Source: Pseudomonas mandelii (GTDB taxonomy: Bacteria; Pseudomonadota; Gammaproteobacteria; Pseudomonadales; Pseudomonadaceae). From it: DNA of 64,000 nt. Numbering within the stretch: the stretch's first letter is position 1; each line of letters opens with the position of its first letter. Positions 9,771 to 19,029 of the stretch are shown here, in pieces. The stretch is from the NCBI RefSeq assembly GCF_900106065.1, contig NZ_LT629796.1, forward strand, positions 5,804,501 through 5,868,500, in the 5' to 3' direction. The position numbers were made by a program, and so were the translations under genes. The notes beneath the pieces were generated by a model, which did no database searches, was not told the origin of the DNA, and was given only the letters and a program-made list of their open reading frames with translations.

Positions 9771-10658
9771 TCAGCCCGGAGTCCGCTCATGCAAAGCATG
9801 GCCGTAAACCGCTTTCATGCTGTTGGCCGTCCAGCAATAACGAACGATCTCTGATTCGTCGAAAAAGTCGGTATTGATGATGCTGCAGCGTGTGACCCAG
9901 TCGCGGGTGGGATTGAACCAGTCATTGATCTGGATTTTGATGTCTTGAGGCCCTCCCAGAAACGCGTAGCTGGTGGCTGATAACGACCATAGAAACGTTT
10001 CGTACGGCGCGTCTTCGAGTGCGCTGGAAACATGGTTTTGCAGATCCTCGGTATCGGTAAACCGTTTGTTTATCCACTTGTGTGGGATGCGCGGCCAGAA
10101 GTAATCCTCATCCAGTTCCCGCCGTCCATGCGCCGCCAACACCACCCGGCGGCGAGAACTGATCCGCTTCAGTTCGCCGATGGTTTTTTCAGCGTCGCCG
10201 GGGGGGATCACTCGCTGCCCGAGTCGACTCACCAGAAGATCGTTGAGTTTCTGATAATCAAAGGGTTTGGACCCATCCGCGAGTTGGTGGAAATCCAGCA
10301 CGATGAACTCATCGGGATTGCGGTCAAGGAACGCTGACACGTCTGTCATCAGTTCATCGAGGACCCGATGGGACTGGTATCCGTTGTGGTGAAAATAGAA
10401 AATCGACTGGTCCGCGCCCTCGGTGTAACCCAGGCGGATATCAAAGGCCCGGGCACCGTTGGACAGTTGCCAGGCAAATGAACCGTTTTGACACGTCGTC
10501 CAGTTGCCGATAACCACATCATAATTGGGTGCCTGTTTATCCATGCCGGCGTTATGGGCGCCCGGCCAGACGATATCGGTCAGTTTTAATCGATGGATAT
10601 CCAGGACGTTACTCATCCACTTTTGTTTGTCTAACGTGCCCGCTGTGTTTTGGGTCAT
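9771..10658 (-). CDS. PI-PLC X-domain-like phosphodiesterase, copy 1
   Basis: A 295-residue protein with the phosphatidylinositol-specific phospholipase C-like fold. The visible active-site pattern is WPGAHNAG (His35), GARAFDIR (Arg75), FHHNGY (His90/91) and EFIVLDFH, matching the general acid/base histidine pair and the arginine of bacterial PI-PLCs. ATG 10658 is chosen for its upstream AAGGA. No signal peptide or membrane segment is visible, unlike secreted bacilli enzymes. It is adjacent to a second copy in the same orientation. The substrate is unknown; activity on inositol phospholipids is a family-based guess, since Pseudomonas itself normally lacks phosphatidylinositol. Confidence 0.78.
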   Translation of the reverse strand: MTQNTAGTLDKQKWMSNVLDIHRLKLTDIVWPGAHNAGMDKQAPNYDVVIGNWTTCQNGSFAWQLSNGARAFDIRLGYTEGADQSIFYFHHNGYQSHRVLDELMTDVSAFLDRNPDEFIVLDFHQLADGSKPFDYQKLNDLLVSRLGQRVIPPGDAEKTIGELKRISSRRRVVLAAHGRRELDEDYFWPRIPHKWINKRFTDTEDLQNHVSSALEDAPYETFLWSLSATSYAFLGGPQDIKIQINDWFNPTRDWVTRCSIINTDFFDESEIVRYCWTANSMKAVYGHALHERTPG

Positions 10659-10847
10659 GACAGTTCCTTGTCGTTGACGCGCCCCCTCCATGGGGCGACG
10701 AAGTTCATGTATCAGAGTTGGCTGCACGCCACACCTGTGTTGATCGCCCTGCGCAGAAAGGCTTTCATGACCCAGCATAGAAGTGAGTAAGAGGATTTCC
10801 AGCCATGGAAACAGTTACACATAGAAAGCCGTTTAATGGCACGCCGA

Positions 10848-11714
10848 TTAGTTGGCTCGTTTGGCGGCTTTATACACGTTTGCGGTTCGGCAGTAGGAAA
10901 CAATTTGCGACTCCTCAATGAAGTCAACATTGATGATGTTGCACTTTGCCGCCCAATCACTTTTTTCCGGGTCGAACCAGGCATTGAGTTCATCATGAAT
11001 ATCCACGGGGCCACCGAGGGCGCTGTAACTCGCTGCCGAGAGCGACCATGGTGCCCATGTGCCTGGCGGGTAGGTCAGGACGCTCGTAATGTGCTTCTGC
11101 AGATCGGCGGCGCTTGTGATGCCGCTGCCAGACCATTGGTGTTCAATCTGTTCAAGGAACACGTTTCGATCAAGCTGCCAATGCCCAGGGGCCGCGACCA
11201 AGAGCCTTTGCTCAGAACTGATTTGCTTGAGTTGATGCAGGCTCAGAGAACGGTTTCGAGTGGGAATTATCTGGTGCCCCATGAGATGGATCATCATGTT
11301 GTTGAAAAAAGTGAAGTCAAACGCATCCCCTTTTAGTTCGTGGAAGTCCAGGACAATGAATTCATCGGGGTTCTCGTCAAGAAACTGCCTCAGGTCGGTA
11401 AACAAGTTCCCCAAGGTACGATTGTTGCGGTAGCCGTTGTGATGCATTCGGAATTTTCCAAGCCCAGGTTCCTTGGCGTCAAATACGAGTCTGATATCCA
11501 ACGCTCGAGAGCCTTTGCACAGTTGCGAGTAAAACGATTGGTGCTGACAAGCCAGCCAGTGGGCGCCTGGAATAAGCGGCCAAGAGGCTTTCCAGTCGCT
11601 GCCAGCGTTATGGGTGCCCGGCAGGGTCAATTCGCAGAGTGACAACGTGTCAATGGCCGGCGTGCTGGCCATCCAGTTGTTAAGTGTCAGGTTGTTTTGA
11701 ACAATGGTAGTCAT
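10848..11714 (-). CDS. PI-PLC X-domain-like phosphodiesterase, copy 2
   Basis: Paralogue of the gene just downstream, 288 residues. Catalytic landmarks fall at identical or near-identical positions: LPGTHNAG (His35), GSRALDIR (Arg75), MHHNGYRNN (His91/92) and DEFIVLDFHEL. The C-terminal CNIINVDF / YCRTANVYKA region also matches copy 1. AAGGA lies upstream of the ATG at 11714. There is no signal peptide. Sequence between the two copies has drifted considerably, so this is an older duplication or paired acquisition. The surrounding DNA is AT-richer than the mtl operon. A bidirectional hairpin at 11755-11787 lies upstream, in the gap to the glycosyltransferase gene. Confidence 0.78.
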   Translation of the reverse strand: MTTIVQNNLTLNNWMASTPAIDTLSLCELTLPGTHNAGSDWKASWPLIPGAHWLACQHQSFYSQLCKGSRALDIRLVFDAKEPGLGKFRMHHNGYRNNRTLGNLFTDLRQFLDENPDEFIVLDFHELKGDAFDFTFFNNMMIHLMGHQIIPTRNRSLSLHQLKQISSEQRLLVAAPGHWQLDRNVFLEQIEHQWSGSGITSAADLQKHITSVLTYPPGTWAPWSLSAASYSALGGPVDIHDELNAWFDPEKSDWAAKCNIINVDFIEESQIVSYCRTANVYKAAKRAN

Positions 11715-11862
11715 TTAATGCATCCTTGCATCAAGTGGTAAGTTAGATAAATGCCGCCGGATAAGTTTGTCTGAGTCTAATCCGGCGAGTTATTTATAAG
11801 ATGGGGTGTGGAAGGGGTCAATAAGCGTGACGATGCAAAGTGTGTAACGATAGTGTCGATAG

Positions 11863-13155
11863 TTAGTAAGTGCGATTTTTTGCTTCAATCCATTGCGCCA
11901 TATACTGCGTACTTTTATGGTGGTGATGACGCAACATGCTGCCGGTAAAGTTATCCGTTCTAAGTTGGGCGAGACGTTGTTGGCAGTCTATTAACTTTTC
12001 GATAAGTGCCGGGCCATGTTCGGTTTGTTTATAACGATTGGCCAGCAACACCTGCCCTCTGGATTGGGCGTCCGTCCAGAGTGCTTCATCCTTGTACAAC
12101 CGCACCGCATCATCGGCGAACTCCCGTGCCGTCCGGGCCACGGCGCCAGGCCAGGGATGCTGGCCGTGCATTGCTTCTGCGCCGATAGGCGTTGTGACTG
12201 TAGGCGTGCCACACAGCATGGCGTCGATGATCTTGCCCTTGATGCCCGCGCCGAAACGCAGCGGTGCCAGGCACACGCGCGCCGCCGACATCACTTGCAA
12301 GGCGTCTTCCGCCCAGTTCATGACATGGAACCCTTGGGCCGCGTTATGCAGCGCAGTGGCCTTGGGCGGCGTGTAAGCGCCATAGATGTGCAGTTGGGCG
12401 CCGGGTAGTTGTTCGCGGATCAACGGCCAGATCGCCGTTTTCATCCAGAGCACCGCATCCCAGTTCGGCGCATGTCGAAAGTTACCGATGCTGAGAAAGT
12501 GCGCCCGATCTTCAAAGGCAGCCGCCGGCACGCTCGGCGGTTCGACCATCAACGGGCACCAGTGCAGCAAATTGCGCGGCATCTTGAACTGCTCGACCAG
12601 CAACTCGATTTCCACTTCAGAGATCATCAGGTTCAAATCGCAACGATACAGCGCGGCCATTTCCCGTTTGGCCAGATCGGTATCGGCCATCAAGTCAAAC
12701 TCTTCGCGCAATGCCGGTGCGAACAGGTCAGTGAAATCATTGTTATCGTCGCTGGTCTTCAAGCGATCCTTGAGACGCTGATGTCGGGCGTGCCGCAGGC
12801 TTTGCAGATCCGAAGTTTCAAGCACTCGCAAGGCGGCGGGGCAGTGTTTCTCGACACGCCAGCCGAATTGCTCTTCCATCATAAACTGATCAAACAGCAC
12901 GATATCCGGGGCCAGTTGGCTGACGAAGTCGTCGAAACTGCTGTTGTTCAATTCGATCGGGACTTCGCGAATGCCTAGCGCCGTCAGATCCGCGCGATGT
13001 TCACCGGTACCGGCCGGACTGCTGAAGGTAATATCCCAGCCTTGTTTCAGAAACGTATCCAGAATCTGCATCACATGCCCACTGGCGGCCGAAGAGCGGG
13101 GCTCGGGCCAGACGTAACCAATGACGAGGACTTTGGTTGCGCGGGGCTGATTCAT
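11863..13155 (-). CDS. Glycosyltransferase, GT-B fold (group 1 type)
   Basis: A 430-residue predicted sugar transferase. The N-terminal Rossmann half starts KVLVIGYVWPEPRSSAASGHVMQ, an acceptor-side motif with a glycine/serine-rich loop. The C-terminal half has FLSIGNFRHAPNWDAV, LHIYGAY and the nucleotide-sugar site GAGIKGKIIDAMLCGTPTV. Start chosen at 13155 (MNQPRATK) because AAGGAA precedes it; a longer reading to 13332 has no site. No neighbouring polysaccharide or LPS genes are seen, so donor and acceptor are unknown. The last 25 residues are His-rich (LRHHHHKSTQ). It is followed by the PI-PLC pair on the same strand, but with a 148-base gap. Confidence 0.8.
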   Translation of the reverse strand: MNQPRATKVLVIGYVWPEPRSSAASGHVMQILDTFLKQGWDITFSSPAGTGEHRADLTALGIREVPIELNNSSFDDFVSQLAPDIVLFDQFMMEEQFGWRVEKHCPAALRVLETSDLQSLRHARHQRLKDRLKTSDDNNDFTDLFAPALREEFDLMADTDLAKREMAALYRCDLNLMISEVEIELLVEQFKMPRNLLHWCPLMVEPPSVPAAAFEDRAHFLSIGNFRHAPNWDAVLWMKTAIWPLIREQLPGAQLHIYGAYTPPKATALHNAAQGFHVMNWAEDALQVMSAARVCLAPLRFGAGIKGKIIDAMLCGTPTVTTPIGAEAMHGQHPWPGAVARTAREFADDAVRLYKDEALWTDAQSRGQVLLANRYKQTEHGPALIEKLIDCQQRLAQLRTDNFTGSMLRHHHHKSTQYMAQWIEAKNRTY

Positions 13156-13431
13156 GAACGGTATTTCCTTGACTCGGGATGAGGGCTGAGTGACGCGAGA
13201 GGCGCGGGATTTAACCATATCTGGCCGCAAGGGATCACGACGTCGATGGAATGTTCTGCCATCCAGGGCGGCCTGTGCACCCGGTGTTGGGTAGGCTAAG
13301 GCTATGGAAAACGTGCTCAGGTTTATCCGCACAGGTCCGGTAGCAAGGTTGTTAGTGTGATGGATTGTTTCAATAAACAGGGAAGGCGCATTGTTTGCTC
13401 AAGTGCAGCAGGATCATTTATAGGCAGCTAA

Positions 13432-13462
13432 GGTTTGCCGTTGATACGGCAAACCATTTTTT
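13432..13462 (+). terminator. Strong rho-independent terminator with no plus-strand gene before it
   Basis: A perfect 10-bp stem, GGTTTGCCGT / ACGGCAAACC, with a TGAT loop is followed by ATTTTTT on the plus strand. The T-run is on the plus strand, although both flanking genes are on the minus strand. The 13156-13496 gap otherwise holds only the promoter region of the glycosyltransferase gene and the 3' end of the receiver gene. Confidence 0.65.
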
Positions 13463-13496
13463 GGAAAAAGTGCGCCTAAGAAAATGTAATGAATGA

Positions 13497-13856
13497 TTAA
13501 GCAAGCATGCCTTTGACCTTGTCGCGCAACTGATCAATCGAAAACGGCTTTCCAATCACCTGCATGCCCTCAGGGAGCTCGATGCTCTCGGCATAACCGC
13601 TGGCGAACAGGATCGGCAATTCATGACGCAGCATCCGCGCCTGTTTCGCCAGTTCTCTGCCATCCATATCCGGCAAACCCACATCGGTCATCATCAAATC
13701 GATGTGCTGGTCCTCATCGTTTAGAAACTCCAGCGCCTTTTTGCTGCCATCGGCCTCAAGGACCTTGTAGTCCAGTTCCTCCAGTACATCGACGATCAGC
13801 ATGCGCACGATGTCATCGTCTTCTACTACCAGGATGGTGGACGGGGTGGAGGACAT
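13497..13856 (-). CDS. Single-domain response regulator (CheY-like)
   Basis: A 119-residue stand-alone receiver. Acidic pocket VVEDDD at 10-15, phosphoacceptor Asp58 in MMTDVGLPDMDG, conserved Ser/Thr region ILFASGYAE and Lys in VIGKPF. There is no output domain. It is divergent from the large hybrid kinase gene at 14115 and most resembles the receivers attached to the KaiC-partner kinase (same ASGYAE / GKPF pattern). It is a likely phosphate acceptor or shuttle in the neighbouring relay. Confidence 0.88.
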   Translation of the reverse strand: MSSTPSTILVVEDDDIVRMLIVDVLEELDYKVLEADGSKKALEFLNDEDQHIDLMMTDVGLPDMDGRELAKQARMLRHELPILFASGYAESIELPEGMQVIGKPFSIDQLRDKVKGMLA

Positions 13857-14114
13857 AAGAGGGCTCTCAAGGTAAATTCAGGGTCGCAGGTCGATCGAAA
13901 TCGCCGGGCTCTATCATGAGTAAGTGGCAGATCCCGACAAGTTCCCGGCGTTGTGCAAAAAAGAATAGCTGTACAAGAGACGGCAGGATAACCGCTCCTT
14001 AGATCGATCGCAGCTAAATGCGGGTATTTGCCCGGATCGGCCGCAGAAAGTTGGATCAATGTGCCCGTTTTGGGGCAAACTCCCTGGTTTTGAACAGTTC
14101 GACAAGGCCTCCCC

Positions 14115-17100
14115 ATGACCCCTGCGTCTTCGGTTGATGAGCAACGATTCCGTAAACTCCTGAGCCGCAACATCAGTCTGCCGTTGGGCGTTGGTGTGCT
14201 CAGCGCGGTGTTCTTTGTCTCGCTGATCACTTACCTGCTGTCGGTAATCCAGTGGGTCGAGCACACCGACCGGGTGATCAATAACGCCAATGAGGCGGTG
14301 AAACTGACCGTTGATCTGGAAACGGGGATGCGCGGCTTTCTGCTCAGCGGCGATGAGCATTTTCTCGACCCTTACGAAACGGCCAAGCCGAGAATCGCGG
14401 TCGCGCTCAATACTTTGCTCGAGCTCACGGCCGACAATCCGGTTCAGACCGATCGTCTGCGCCGACTCCAGGCCTTGCAGGTTGAGTGGGCCAACTATGC
14501 GCAATCCATGATCGAGTTACAGCGCACCAACGGTGATTATCGCGGTGCTGTCAAAGCTGGGCAGGGCAAACGGCTGACCGACGAAATCCGCAAGCAATTC
14601 GAAGACGTGATCGACATGGAGCAGCAGTTGCGCACCACGCGCAACGAGGAAGTGCGCCGCACCACGATCTGGAGCATCTCCCTTTACCTGCTGTTCATCC
14701 TCGGCATCAGCGGTTTGCTGGCCTATATCGGTCGTCGCGATTTGCTCAACCTGTCCCAAAGCTATAGCGCCAACCTCGCCGCACAACAGGCCAGCGCCCG
14801 GCGCCTGGAACAGCAAGCGTGGCTGCGCAATGGCCAGACCGAACTGGCCGAGCAGGTGTTGGGGCAACTGTCCCTGAATCTGTTGGGGCGCAACATCCTG
14901 CAGTTCTGCGCGCAATATCTGGGCACTGCGGTCGCTGCTATTTATGTGCGCGAAGAACATGGCGGCCTCAGACGAATAGCGTCCTACGGTTTTTCTCGCG
15001 AGCAGGAAGAGCGCGACCAGCAGATCTACAGCGATGAAGGGATTGCCGGCCAGGTGGCGCAACAGGCTCGCCTGATCCGTCTCGATGACGTGCCAAGCGA
15101 CTATTTCAAAGTCAGCTCCGGTCTGGGCGAAGGCCTGCCGCGTAGCGTGCTCGTGGTGCCCACCAGCGACGATGATCGGGTCAATGGCGTGATCGAGTTG
15201 GGTTTCCTGCGCCCCTTGGACGACCGCGACGTCGAATTGCTCGAGCTGATCGCCGGCAACATCGGCACGTCAATCGAGGCCGCTCGCTACCGTCAGCGTT
15301 TGCAGGAAGTGCTGGCAGAAACCCAGCAGCTCAACGAAGAGCTGCAAGTTCAGCAAGAAGAACTCAAGACCGCCAACGAAGAGCTCGAAGAGCAATCGCG
15401 GATTCTCAAGGAGTCCCAGGCTCACCTGGAAACCCAGCAAGTCGAGTTGGAGCAGACCAACGAACAACTCGCCGATCAGGCACAGATTCTGGCCGATCAG
15501 CGTGATGCGATGGACTTGAAGAACACCGAGCTCAACCAGGCCCAGGCCCAGCTTGAAGAGCGCGCCGAAGAATTGCAGCGATCGAGCAAGTACAAGTCCG
15601 AGTTCCTCGCCAACATGTCCCACGAACTGCGCACGCCGTTGAACAGTTCGCTGATCCTGGCCAAGTTGCTGGCGGAAAACCCTCAGGAAAATCTCAGCGC
15701 CGAGCAGGTGAAGTTCGCCGAGTCGATCTACTCCGCCGGCAATGACTTGCTCAATCTGATCAATGACATTCTCGATATTTCCAAGGTCGAGGCCGGCAAG
15801 CTGGAAATGCGCCCCGAGAACACCAGCGTTGCGCGTCTGGTGGACGGACTGCGCGGAATGTTCGAGCCGATGGCCGCTGACAAGAAGCTGGAGTTCGAGG
15901 TCGACGTGCAGCCCGGTTCGCCGATGATGCTGTTCACCGACCGCCAGCGTCTGGAGCAAGTCGTTAAGAATCTGCTGTCGAACGCGGTGAAATTTACCGA
16001 AAAAGGCATCGTCAGCCTCACGGTGGCGTCCCAGCCGAACGACGGCATCGCCTTTATCGTCCGCGATTCCGGGATCGGCATCGCCGCCGACCAGCAGGAC
16101 AGCATTTTCGAAGCCTTCCGCCAGGCCGACGGCACCACCAATCGCCGTTATGGCGGCACGGGGCTAGGCCTGTCGATTTCCCGCGATCTGGCGGCGTTGC
16201 TGGGCGGTTCGATCAGCGTCACCAGCGAGCCGGGGCAGGGCAGTGTGTTCACCCTCGTGCTGCCGCAGCAATACGTAGAACCGGGTGATGCGCCCCTCGC
16301 GCCGATGCAGGCTACCCCGGTCGCCGCAAAACCTAGGGTGACAACGCCCGCGCTGGTGCCGCTGATTGCCGAAGTCGACATTCCACGTTTCGATGATGAC
16401 CGCAGCAAGGCGCCATTCACCACCCGTTGCATCCTGGTGGTGGAAGATGAGCCGAATTTTGCAAACATTCTCTACGATCTGGCCCACGAACTGGGTTACC
16501 AGTGCCTGGTCGCTCACGGGGCCGATGAAGGCTACGACCTGGCCAAGGAGTTCATTCCCGACGCCATTTTGCTGGACATGCGCCTGCCGGACCATTCCGG
16601 GCTGACCGTATTGCAGCGTCTGAAAGAACATGCCGAAACCCGCCACATTCCGGTGCATGTGATTTCGGTGGAAGATCGGGTCGAGGCGGCCATGCACATG
16701 GGCGCGATCGGTTATGCGGTCAAGCCGACCACTCGCGAAGAACTCAAGGACGTGTTTGCCCGCCTCGAGGCCAAGCTGACCCAGAAGGTCAAACGGGTGC
16801 TGCTGGTCGAAGACGATGATTTGCAACGCGACAGCATTGCTCGCCTGATCGGCGACGAGGACATTGAAATCACCGCCGTCGGCTTCGCCCAGGAAGCGCT
16901 CGACCTGCTGCGCACGACCATTTTCGATTGCATGATCATCGACCTGAAGCTGCCGGACATGCTCGGCAACGATCTGCTCAAGCGCATGTCCACCGAAGAT
17001 ATCTGCTCGTTCCCGCCGGTCATCGTTTACACCGGACGCAACCTGACCCGGGACGAAGAGGCTGACCTGCGCAAGTACTCGCGCTCGATCATCATCAAAG

Positions 17101-17606
17101 GCGCTCGCTCACCCGAGCGTTTGCTGGATGAGGTCACACTCTTTTTGCACAAAGTCGAATCCAGGTTGTCCCATGAACGCCAACGGATGCTCAAGACCGC
17201 GCGCAGCCGCGACAAAGTCTTCGAGGGCCGCAAAGTGCTGCTGGTGGACGACGATGTACGCAACATCTTCGCCCTGACCAGCGCTTTGGAGCAAAAGGGT
17301 GCAGTCGTGGTCATCGGCCGGAACGGTCGTGAGGCGATTGAAAAACTGAATGAAGTCGAGGACATCGATCTGGTGTTGATGGACGTGATGATGCCGGAGA
17401 TGGATGGTTTCGAAGCCACCATCGAGATCCGCAAGGACCCGCGCTGGCGCAAGCTGCCCATCATTGCGGTGACGGCCAAGGCCATGAAGGACGATCAGGA
17501 GCGCTGCCTGCAAGCCGGCTCCAACGATTACCTGGCCAAGCCCATTGACCTGGATCGCCTGTTTTCGCTGATTCGCGTGTGGTTACCGAAGATGGAACGC
17601 ATTTAG
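14115..17606 (+). CDS. Hybrid sensor histidine kinase: CHASE3-GAF-HisKA-HATPase-REC-REC-REC
   Basis: An 1163-residue inner-membrane kinase. Membrane helices at about 24-46 and 180-200 enclose a periplasmic CHASE3 domain (ETGMRGFLLSG). A GAF domain spans about 245-390, then a long Glu/Gln-rich coiled coil to about 490. HisKA has phospho-His503 in SHELRTPLN. The HATPase domain carries DSGIGIA and GTGLGLSI near 680. Three receivers follow, with phosphoacceptors Asp821 (LLDMRLPD), Asp943 (IIDLKLPD) and Asp1090 (LMDVMMPEMDG). It heads a tightly packed operon whose next gene overlaps it by one base. The input signal is unknown; the CHASE3 and GAF combination suggests joint periplasmic and cytosolic sensing. 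Confidence 0.92.
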   Translation: MTPASSVDEQRFRKLLSRNISLPLGVGVLSAVFFVSLITYLLSVIQWVEHTDRVINNANEAVKLTVDLETGMRGFLLSGDEHFLDPYETAKPRIAVALNTLLELTADNPVQTDRLRRLQALQVEWANYAQSMIELQRTNGDYRGAVKAGQGKRLTDEIRKQFEDVIDMEQQLRTTRNEEVRRTTIWSISLYLLFILGISGLLAYIGRRDLLNLSQSYSANLAAQQASARRLEQQAWLRNGQTELAEQVLGQLSLNLLGRNILQFCAQYLGTAVAAIYVREEHGGLRRIASYGFSREQEERDQQIYSDEGIAGQVAQQARLIRLDDVPSDYFKVSSGLGEGLPRSVLVVPTSDDDRVNGVIELGFLRPLDDRDVELLELIAGNIGTSIEAARYRQRLQEVLAETQQLNEELQVQQEELKTANEELEEQSRILKESQAHLETQQVELEQTNEQLADQAQILADQRDAMDLKNTELNQAQAQLEERAEELQRSSKYKSEFLANMSHELRTPLNSSLILAKLLAENPQENLSAEQVKFAESIYSAGNDLLNLINDILDISKVEAGKLEMRPENTSVARLVDGLRGMFEPMAADKKLEFEVDVQPGSPMMLFTDRQRLEQVVKNLLSNAVKFTEKGIVSLTVASQPNDGIAFIVRDSGIGIAADQQDSIFEAFRQADGTTNRRYGGTGLGLSISRDLAALLGGSISVTSEPGQGSVFTLVLPQQYVEPGDAPLAPMQATPVAAKPRVTTPALVPLIAEVDIPRFDDDRSKAPFTTRCILVVEDEPNFANILYDLAHELGYQCLVAHGADEGYDLAKEFIPDAILLDMRLPDHSGLTVLQRLKEHAETRHIPVHVISVEDRVEAAMHMGAIGYAVKPTTREELKDVFARLEAKLTQKVKRVLLVEDDDLQRDSIARLIGDEDIEITAVGFAQEALDLLRTTIFDCMIIDLKLPDMLGNDLLKRMSTEDICSFPPVIVYTGRNLTRDEEADLRKYSRSIIIKGARSPERLLDEVTLFLHKVESRLSHERQRMLKTARSRDKVFEGRKVLLVDDDVRNIFALTSALEQKGAVVVIGRNGREAIEKLNEVEDIDLVLMDVMMPEMDGFEATIEIRKDPRWRKLPIIAVTAKAMKDDQERCLQAGSNDYLAKPIDLDRLFSLIRVWLPKMERI

Positions 17607-18439
17607 TGGAACGCATTGAAACAGTGGCGCGAAACAGCGAGATCGAATTGCGGTTGTTGATCGAGGCGATCTACCTCAAGTACAGCTACGACTTTCGCGA
17701 TTATTCCGGCGCTTCGATCAAGCGCCGGGTCAATCATGCGTTGGCGCAATTCGAGTGCAATACCATTTCGGCCCTGCAAGAAAAGGTGCTGCACGATCCG
17801 ACCGCGTTCATGCAGTTGCTGCAATTGCTGACGATCCCGGTCAGTGAAATGTTTCGCGATCCTTCGCATTTCCTCGCGATTCGCAAGGAAGTCGTGCCAC
17901 TGCTCAAGACCTATCCGTCGATCAAGATCTGGATCGCCGGTTGCAGCACGGGTGAAGAAGTCTATTCGATGGCGATTCTGCTGCGCGAAGAAGGCTTGCT
18001 CGATCGCACGATCATCTACGCCACCGATATCAATCCGCGCTCGCTGGAGAAGGCCAAACAGGGGATTTTCTCCATGGAGAATGTCCGCGCCTACACTCAC
18101 AACTACCAGCAGGCCGGTGGCCAGCGTTCGTTCGCCGACTACTACACGGCGGCGTATGGTTACGCGATTTTCGACAAGACGTTGTGTGAGAACGTGACGT
18201 TCGCCGATCACAGCCTGGCGACGGACAGTGTCTTTTCAGAAACGCAATTGATTTCGTGCCGTAATGTTTTGATTTATTTCAACAAAAAGCTTCAGGATCG
18301 CGCGTTCGGTTTGTTCCATGAATCCCTTTGTCACCGGGGATTCCTGGTGCTGGGCAGTAAGGAAACCCCGGATTTTTCCGCCTTCGGCAACCAGTTTTCG
18401 CCCTTGGTCAAACAAGAACGGATTTACCGTAAATCATGA
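17606..18439 (+). CDS. CheR-type protein-glutamate methyltransferase
   Basis: S-adenosylmethionine-dependent methyltransferase, 277 residues. The N-terminal helical CheR domain (YDFRDYSGASIKRRV) precedes the SAM-binding domain with IWIAGCSTGEEVYSMA and the C-terminal ISCRNVLIYF motif. The GTG at 17606 overlaps the upstream TAG as TAGTG and GGAAC sits nine bases before it, so I prefer it to the GTG at 17579. No chemoreceptor is encoded nearby. The substrate may be a receptor elsewhere or the neighbouring kinase. Confidence 0.9.
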   Translation: MERIETVARNSEIELRLLIEAIYLKYSYDFRDYSGASIKRRVNHALAQFECNTISALQEKVLHDPTAFMQLLQLLTIPVSEMFRDPSHFLAIRKEVVPLLKTYPSIKIWIAGCSTGEEVYSMAILLREEGLLDRTIIYATDINPRSLEKAKQGIFSMENVRAYTHNYQQAGGQRSFADYYTAAYGYAIFDKTLCENVTFADHSLATDSVFSETQLISCRNVLIYFNKKLQDRAFGLFHESLCHRGFLVLGSKETPDFSAFGNQFSPLVKQERIYRKS

Positions 18440-19029
18440 ACAATGCAGCGGATTTGCCTTCGATAGAAGCTATCGTGATCGGCGCTTCGGCCGGTGGGGT
18501 GGAGGCATTGCTCAACATTCTCAGTCCGTTGCGTAAAGGTTTCATGCTGCCGATCATCGTAGTCCTGCACCTGCCCGACGAGCGCCGCAGCCAACTGGCC
18601 GAAGTCTTTGCCCGCCGGGTCTCCATGCCTGTCCAGGAAGCTGGCGACAAAATTGATGTGGCAGCCGGAACGTTGTATTTCGCCACTCCGGGCTATCACT
18701 TGTCAGTGGAGCAGGACCGCAGTTTTTCCCTGAGCCTTGAGGATCGCGTGCATTACTCGCGGCCTTCCATTGATTTTCTGTTCGAGTCGGCGGCCGATGT
18801 CTATGGCCCAGGCCTGGCGGCCGTGCTGCTGACTGGCGCGAACCGTGATGGCGCACACGGATTGGCGCGGGTCAAACGTCGTGGCGGCCTGACCATCGTG
18901 CAGGACCCGGACGAAGCCCAGGTCGCGACCATGCCTAGGGCGGCGCTGGATTTGCACTGCCCTGACCACATTCTCCCAATACGCGGCATCGGCCGTCTGC
19001 TTGTCGAGCTGGAACGAATAGCATGCTAA
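18436..19029 (+). CDS. CheB-type methylesterase domain protein lacking a receiver
   Basis: 197 residues, only the C-terminal catalytic half of CheB. Catalytic Ser is in IGASAGGVEAL, His in VLHLPDERRS and Asp in LTGANRDGAHG. Canonical CheB has an N-terminal receiver that controls activity; here it is absent and the protein starts directly at the esterase fold. It overlaps cheR by four bases (ATGA) and the next gene by seven, so translation is coupled. Control could come from the adjacent receiver proteins acting in trans. Confidence 0.9.
   Translation: MNNAADLPSIEAIVIGASAGGVEALLNILSPLRKGFMLPIIVVLHLPDERRSQLAEVFARRVSMPVQEAGDKIDVAAGTLYFATPGYHLSVEQDRSFSLSLEDRVHYSRPSIDFLFESAADVYGPGLAAVLLTGANRDGAHGLARVKRRGGLTIVQDPDEAQVATMPRAALDLHCPDHILPIRGIGRLLVELERIAC

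Noticed and set aside
11755..11787. CGCCGGAT...ATCCGGCG hairpin as a terminator
   Set aside because: Eight-bp stem with a 17-base loop and no T-run on either strand; may be the end of the glycosyltransferase transcript but too weak to list.
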